Shown here piece by piece: positions 61,526 through 64,000 of a DNA stretch of 64,000 nucleotides. Positions within the stretch are counted from its first letter, which is position 1; every line of letters starts with the position of its first letter. Origin of the DNA: Anoplopoma fimbria. Lineage: Eukaryota; Chordata; Actinopteri; Perciformes; Anoplopomatidae. A program made the position numbers and the translations under genes. The stretch spans positions 7,296,102 through 7,360,101 of the forward strand of contig NC_072465.1 in assembly GCF_027596085.1 (NCBI RefSeq), in the 5' to 3' direction. The notes below the pieces were generated by a model. It made no database searches and was not told where the DNA came from. It saw only the letters and a program-made list of their open reading frames with translations.

Positions 61526-63361
61526 ACCACATTAAAGGACCTAATCCCGCAAAAATCAAACAAAACACATGAGTATTTTCATCTCATAAAACGCTTTCCA
61601 TGTGGTATTTTTTGTATGCAAGAATCATAAATTTAGAAAACACACAATGAAAGCGGCATGTTTTGCAATGTCTGCGTTTTGCATGAAAAACTGAGGGCCA
61701 GACTCTTCGTTTTAGTCAGGATGTCCTGTCTGAGAGGACAAAGCAGACATGAAACACGGAAAAGAGATGTAGTGCCTGCACTCTGCTGAGTTGGTTCTCG
61801 GCCAACGAGGAACAGATTCCTGTTGACACATCTTTTCAGTGTGATTGTGTTACAGAAGGAACTGGAAGCACTGGGGACATTTACAGCAAACATTATGGAC
61901 TAAATAATTATTCTAAACATACTATAAACAAGTGAAGCCCCAGCCTCTTCACTCAGACATCCCCTCTGGAATGACCTGAATTGATTTTCTACTGCTAAAC
62001 CTATTGATTACTGATGACCCACAAACACAGTAACTAGAAAACACTCCAGTGTCTGACCCTGAATGAGGCCTCCAGCAGCAAACCTGTTTACGTATAATTA
62101 AGTGACATTCCCCAAACTCCATGTTTTACACTTTTGTCAACAGCTACGCACTCGTTGAACTGGAGTTTTTCTCCTCACACTTCGACAGAACTTGCCCATC
62201 AAAGGTTACGTGAAATTTTTTTGCTTGGATTTTCTAGAAGTTAAAGCTACTATGTAACTTTAGAGAGAATAATCAACCGATTTTTCCTCTTTCAAATGAA
62301 CAGTAAAATTCATTAGCAATAAAACACAACCTTATTTGATTCAGTTTGGCGGCCTTTATGACTCTTTTCCACTTGTGTCCCTGTTACAATAGCTTAGCAT
62401 TTTAGCTAAATGCTAAACTAGTGTTTAGCTAATGGTAGTTTAGCATTTAGTAGCTGCTCTTTAGCAACAGTTATGCAGTCTTGCTTTAAAGGGCCACTTC
62501 ACCAAATTAACAGGGGGTTGGATGATGTACTCTGCGGCTCTGGAGGAAGCGCTCCAGAGTCTCACCCTGATGATGTCATCATGGCTAAACTGTAGGGTCC
62601 AATATGGTTAAGCCATACAGAGGCTAAAAGTCAGGATTTTCCTGGTTTCTGTTTCTTAAATTTTGAGAGTTCTTAGTTTTAATCTGTCCCGTGAGGGTCA
62701 ATTAACTTTATATACGTGCAATAGTGTATCACTGAAGTACAGCTTTAGGTTTTTAGGTTTTTATCATAATCTTAATATGTGCCATCTATTACCTGTACAA
62801 ACAGGGTGTGTTACCTGCAAGGATTCCAACTTACACCTGTCACATGCCAGACTTTGATCAGGGGTTTGATCTTTCTGAGCGGAGGAGATCTGTTGTCAGA
62901 ACCAGTCCGGCAGGAACTTGTTTTCTAGCAGAAGCGTCGGATTGTATGAACCCGCGTGACAACAGTATCACATAGCCTACCTGACAAATGCTCTCATTCA
63001 AATCACTGCGGAGAGAGTCATAACAAAGATGTGTGGGAAAGAAGAAGAAAAATGCTGACGAACAACCTTGAACACAAAACAGGGGCTTTTGAGGAGAGGT
63101 GGGAACTCGTTGTCAGCTCAGGTCACACTCTCTACTGGATATGGTGTTCAATCTGGTTTGCTCTCACAAAAGGCCGCCTTGTGTGGATAAGGTCGTTAAT
63201 GGATCATGATTGGCAAAACACTCCTATATGTGCCAGGGCCGAGCTGTGGCGTTGGAATATTCTGTGGCGGGTAATAGCTTTATTGAATCGGAAGCGCTGA
63301 CCCCATTAAAAGCAGCTGAACATCCCAGAACCAAAGTCAACACAAAGCAGAGCTCCCTTTG

Positions 63362-63364
<3 letters not shown>
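61526..63364. other. Intergenic stretch between the duplicated blocks
   Basis: No gene is recognised. Contains AAAGCTACTATGTAAC (about 62234-62250), resembling in inverse the CATAGTAGCTTT end at about 45240, and TTTAGCTAAATGCTAAAC-type words at 62400-62460. The open frame at 62956-63300 has no family features. Confidence 0.5.

Positions 63365-63399
<35 letters not shown>
63365..63399 (+). repeat. (TC)n microsatellite
   Basis: Uninterrupted TC/GA dinucleotide run of 35 bases in intergenic DNA. Confidence 0.95.
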
Positions 63400-63403
<4 letters not shown>

Positions 63404-63724
63404 GTGTCAGAAAGAGAGACAGCACATGTTGCTCTCATGAGGCACAAATTTAATATCATCACCTACACAAACCAGTCTTGTGTCTTTGTTCTGTCTCACT
63501 CACACCACTGGTGTCACTGGGTTTCCTTGTGCCTGTGTGTGATTACTTTTTTATGATATATATTTTTAAAGCTCTGTATTTATAAAAAACAGGCATTCAC
63601 CCTTATTTTGCCGACTCCACACACACATAGACACACAGGCGCACACACAGGATATCATATGCCTGCCATGCCTGCCTCCCCATTGTTTGTTTTGTCCAGG
63701 AAACAGGATATTCACACAGAGGAG

Positions 63725-64000
63725 AGCAGACCAGCTGACCACAGAGCCAAAACAGAAAAGAGGATTTTTTACTTTAAAACAGACAAAAAGTACATATTTT
63801 TCCATATTTTTTCCTTTTGGTTTAAGGTGCATCACTGTGGTGTCAACATCTGTCTCAAAGTGATGTGCTCGATCGGCCAAATAACCATTAACAATTTAAA
63901 TAGAAGTTTCCCACCAGAAAAGCACTTCTGTTGACATGTCAACAGTTCAACACACATGCTGACATTCAGGCAGCAGAAGTCAAGTAAAAGACATGTAGGC
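63725..64000 (+). repeat. Duplicated block, copy B, cut by the window end
   Basis: Near-identical to 61146-61418, including the palindrome at 63928-63945. The flanks differ (GGATATTCACACAGAGGAG before it, instead of the 55-bp repeat), so the left junction of the duplication is at 63725. The right junction lies beyond 64000. Confidence 0.92.

Noticed and set aside
61146..64000. The direct duplication read as paired LTRs of a 2.6-kb retroelement
   Set aside because: The interval between the copies shows no gag/pol-like coding, the block does not begin with a clear TG..CA structure, and copy B has no matching left context. Kept as an unclassified duplication.

Overview
The window is vertebrate nuclear DNA, most likely from a spiny-rayed (percomorph) teleost. 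It is AT-leaning, with GT-AG introns, long non-coding stretches, a 133-bp CA microsatellite, and interspersed repeats of the type scattered through teleost genomes. All exon coordinates below were read by eye from splice signals, reading-frame phase and remembered family sequences. For every gene the exon lengths sum to an intact reading frame.

Four complete protein-coding genes occupy about 5.4-47.8 kb. (1) 5398-7091, minus: a two-exon V2-type vasopressin/vasotocin receptor of 354 aa. (2) 7926-13073, minus: trnt1, the CCA-adding tRNA nucleotidyltransferase, seven coding exons and 427 aa, with an N-terminal presequence that looks mitochondrial and an internal second start. (3) 13545-17245, plus: arl6ip5, a PRA1-family ER membrane protein, three exons and 190 aa. 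It is head-to-head with trnt1 across a promoter of about 470 bp that carries a TCTCGCGAGA palindrome, a CCAAT box and a GC box. (4) 22568-47784, minus: frmd4b, a FERM-domain scaffold with 23 coding exons and 1029 aa. It includes a 54-codon upstream first coding exon and a 23-nt microexon.

The flanks (1-5.4 kb, 17.8-21.1 kb and 48-64 kb) show no convincing genes. They hold a tRNA-derived SINE, several dispersed repeats (one family present at both 3.8 kb and 55.0 kb), and a nearly identical ~275-bp direct duplication at 61.1 and 63.7 kb that contains an 18-bp perfect palindrome. From memory, MITF lies upstream of FRMD4B in tetrapods, so the 48-64 kb flank could contain long-range regulatory DNA; that is inference.

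The genes do not form one pathway: they cover hormone signalling, tRNA maturation, ER trafficking and cell-polarity scaffolding. The only likely regulatory coupling is the shared trnt1/arl6ip5 promoter. I found no CRISPR array, operon, viral cassette or other clearly new system. The more interesting points are splice-level and start-site features of these genes and the repeat structures.
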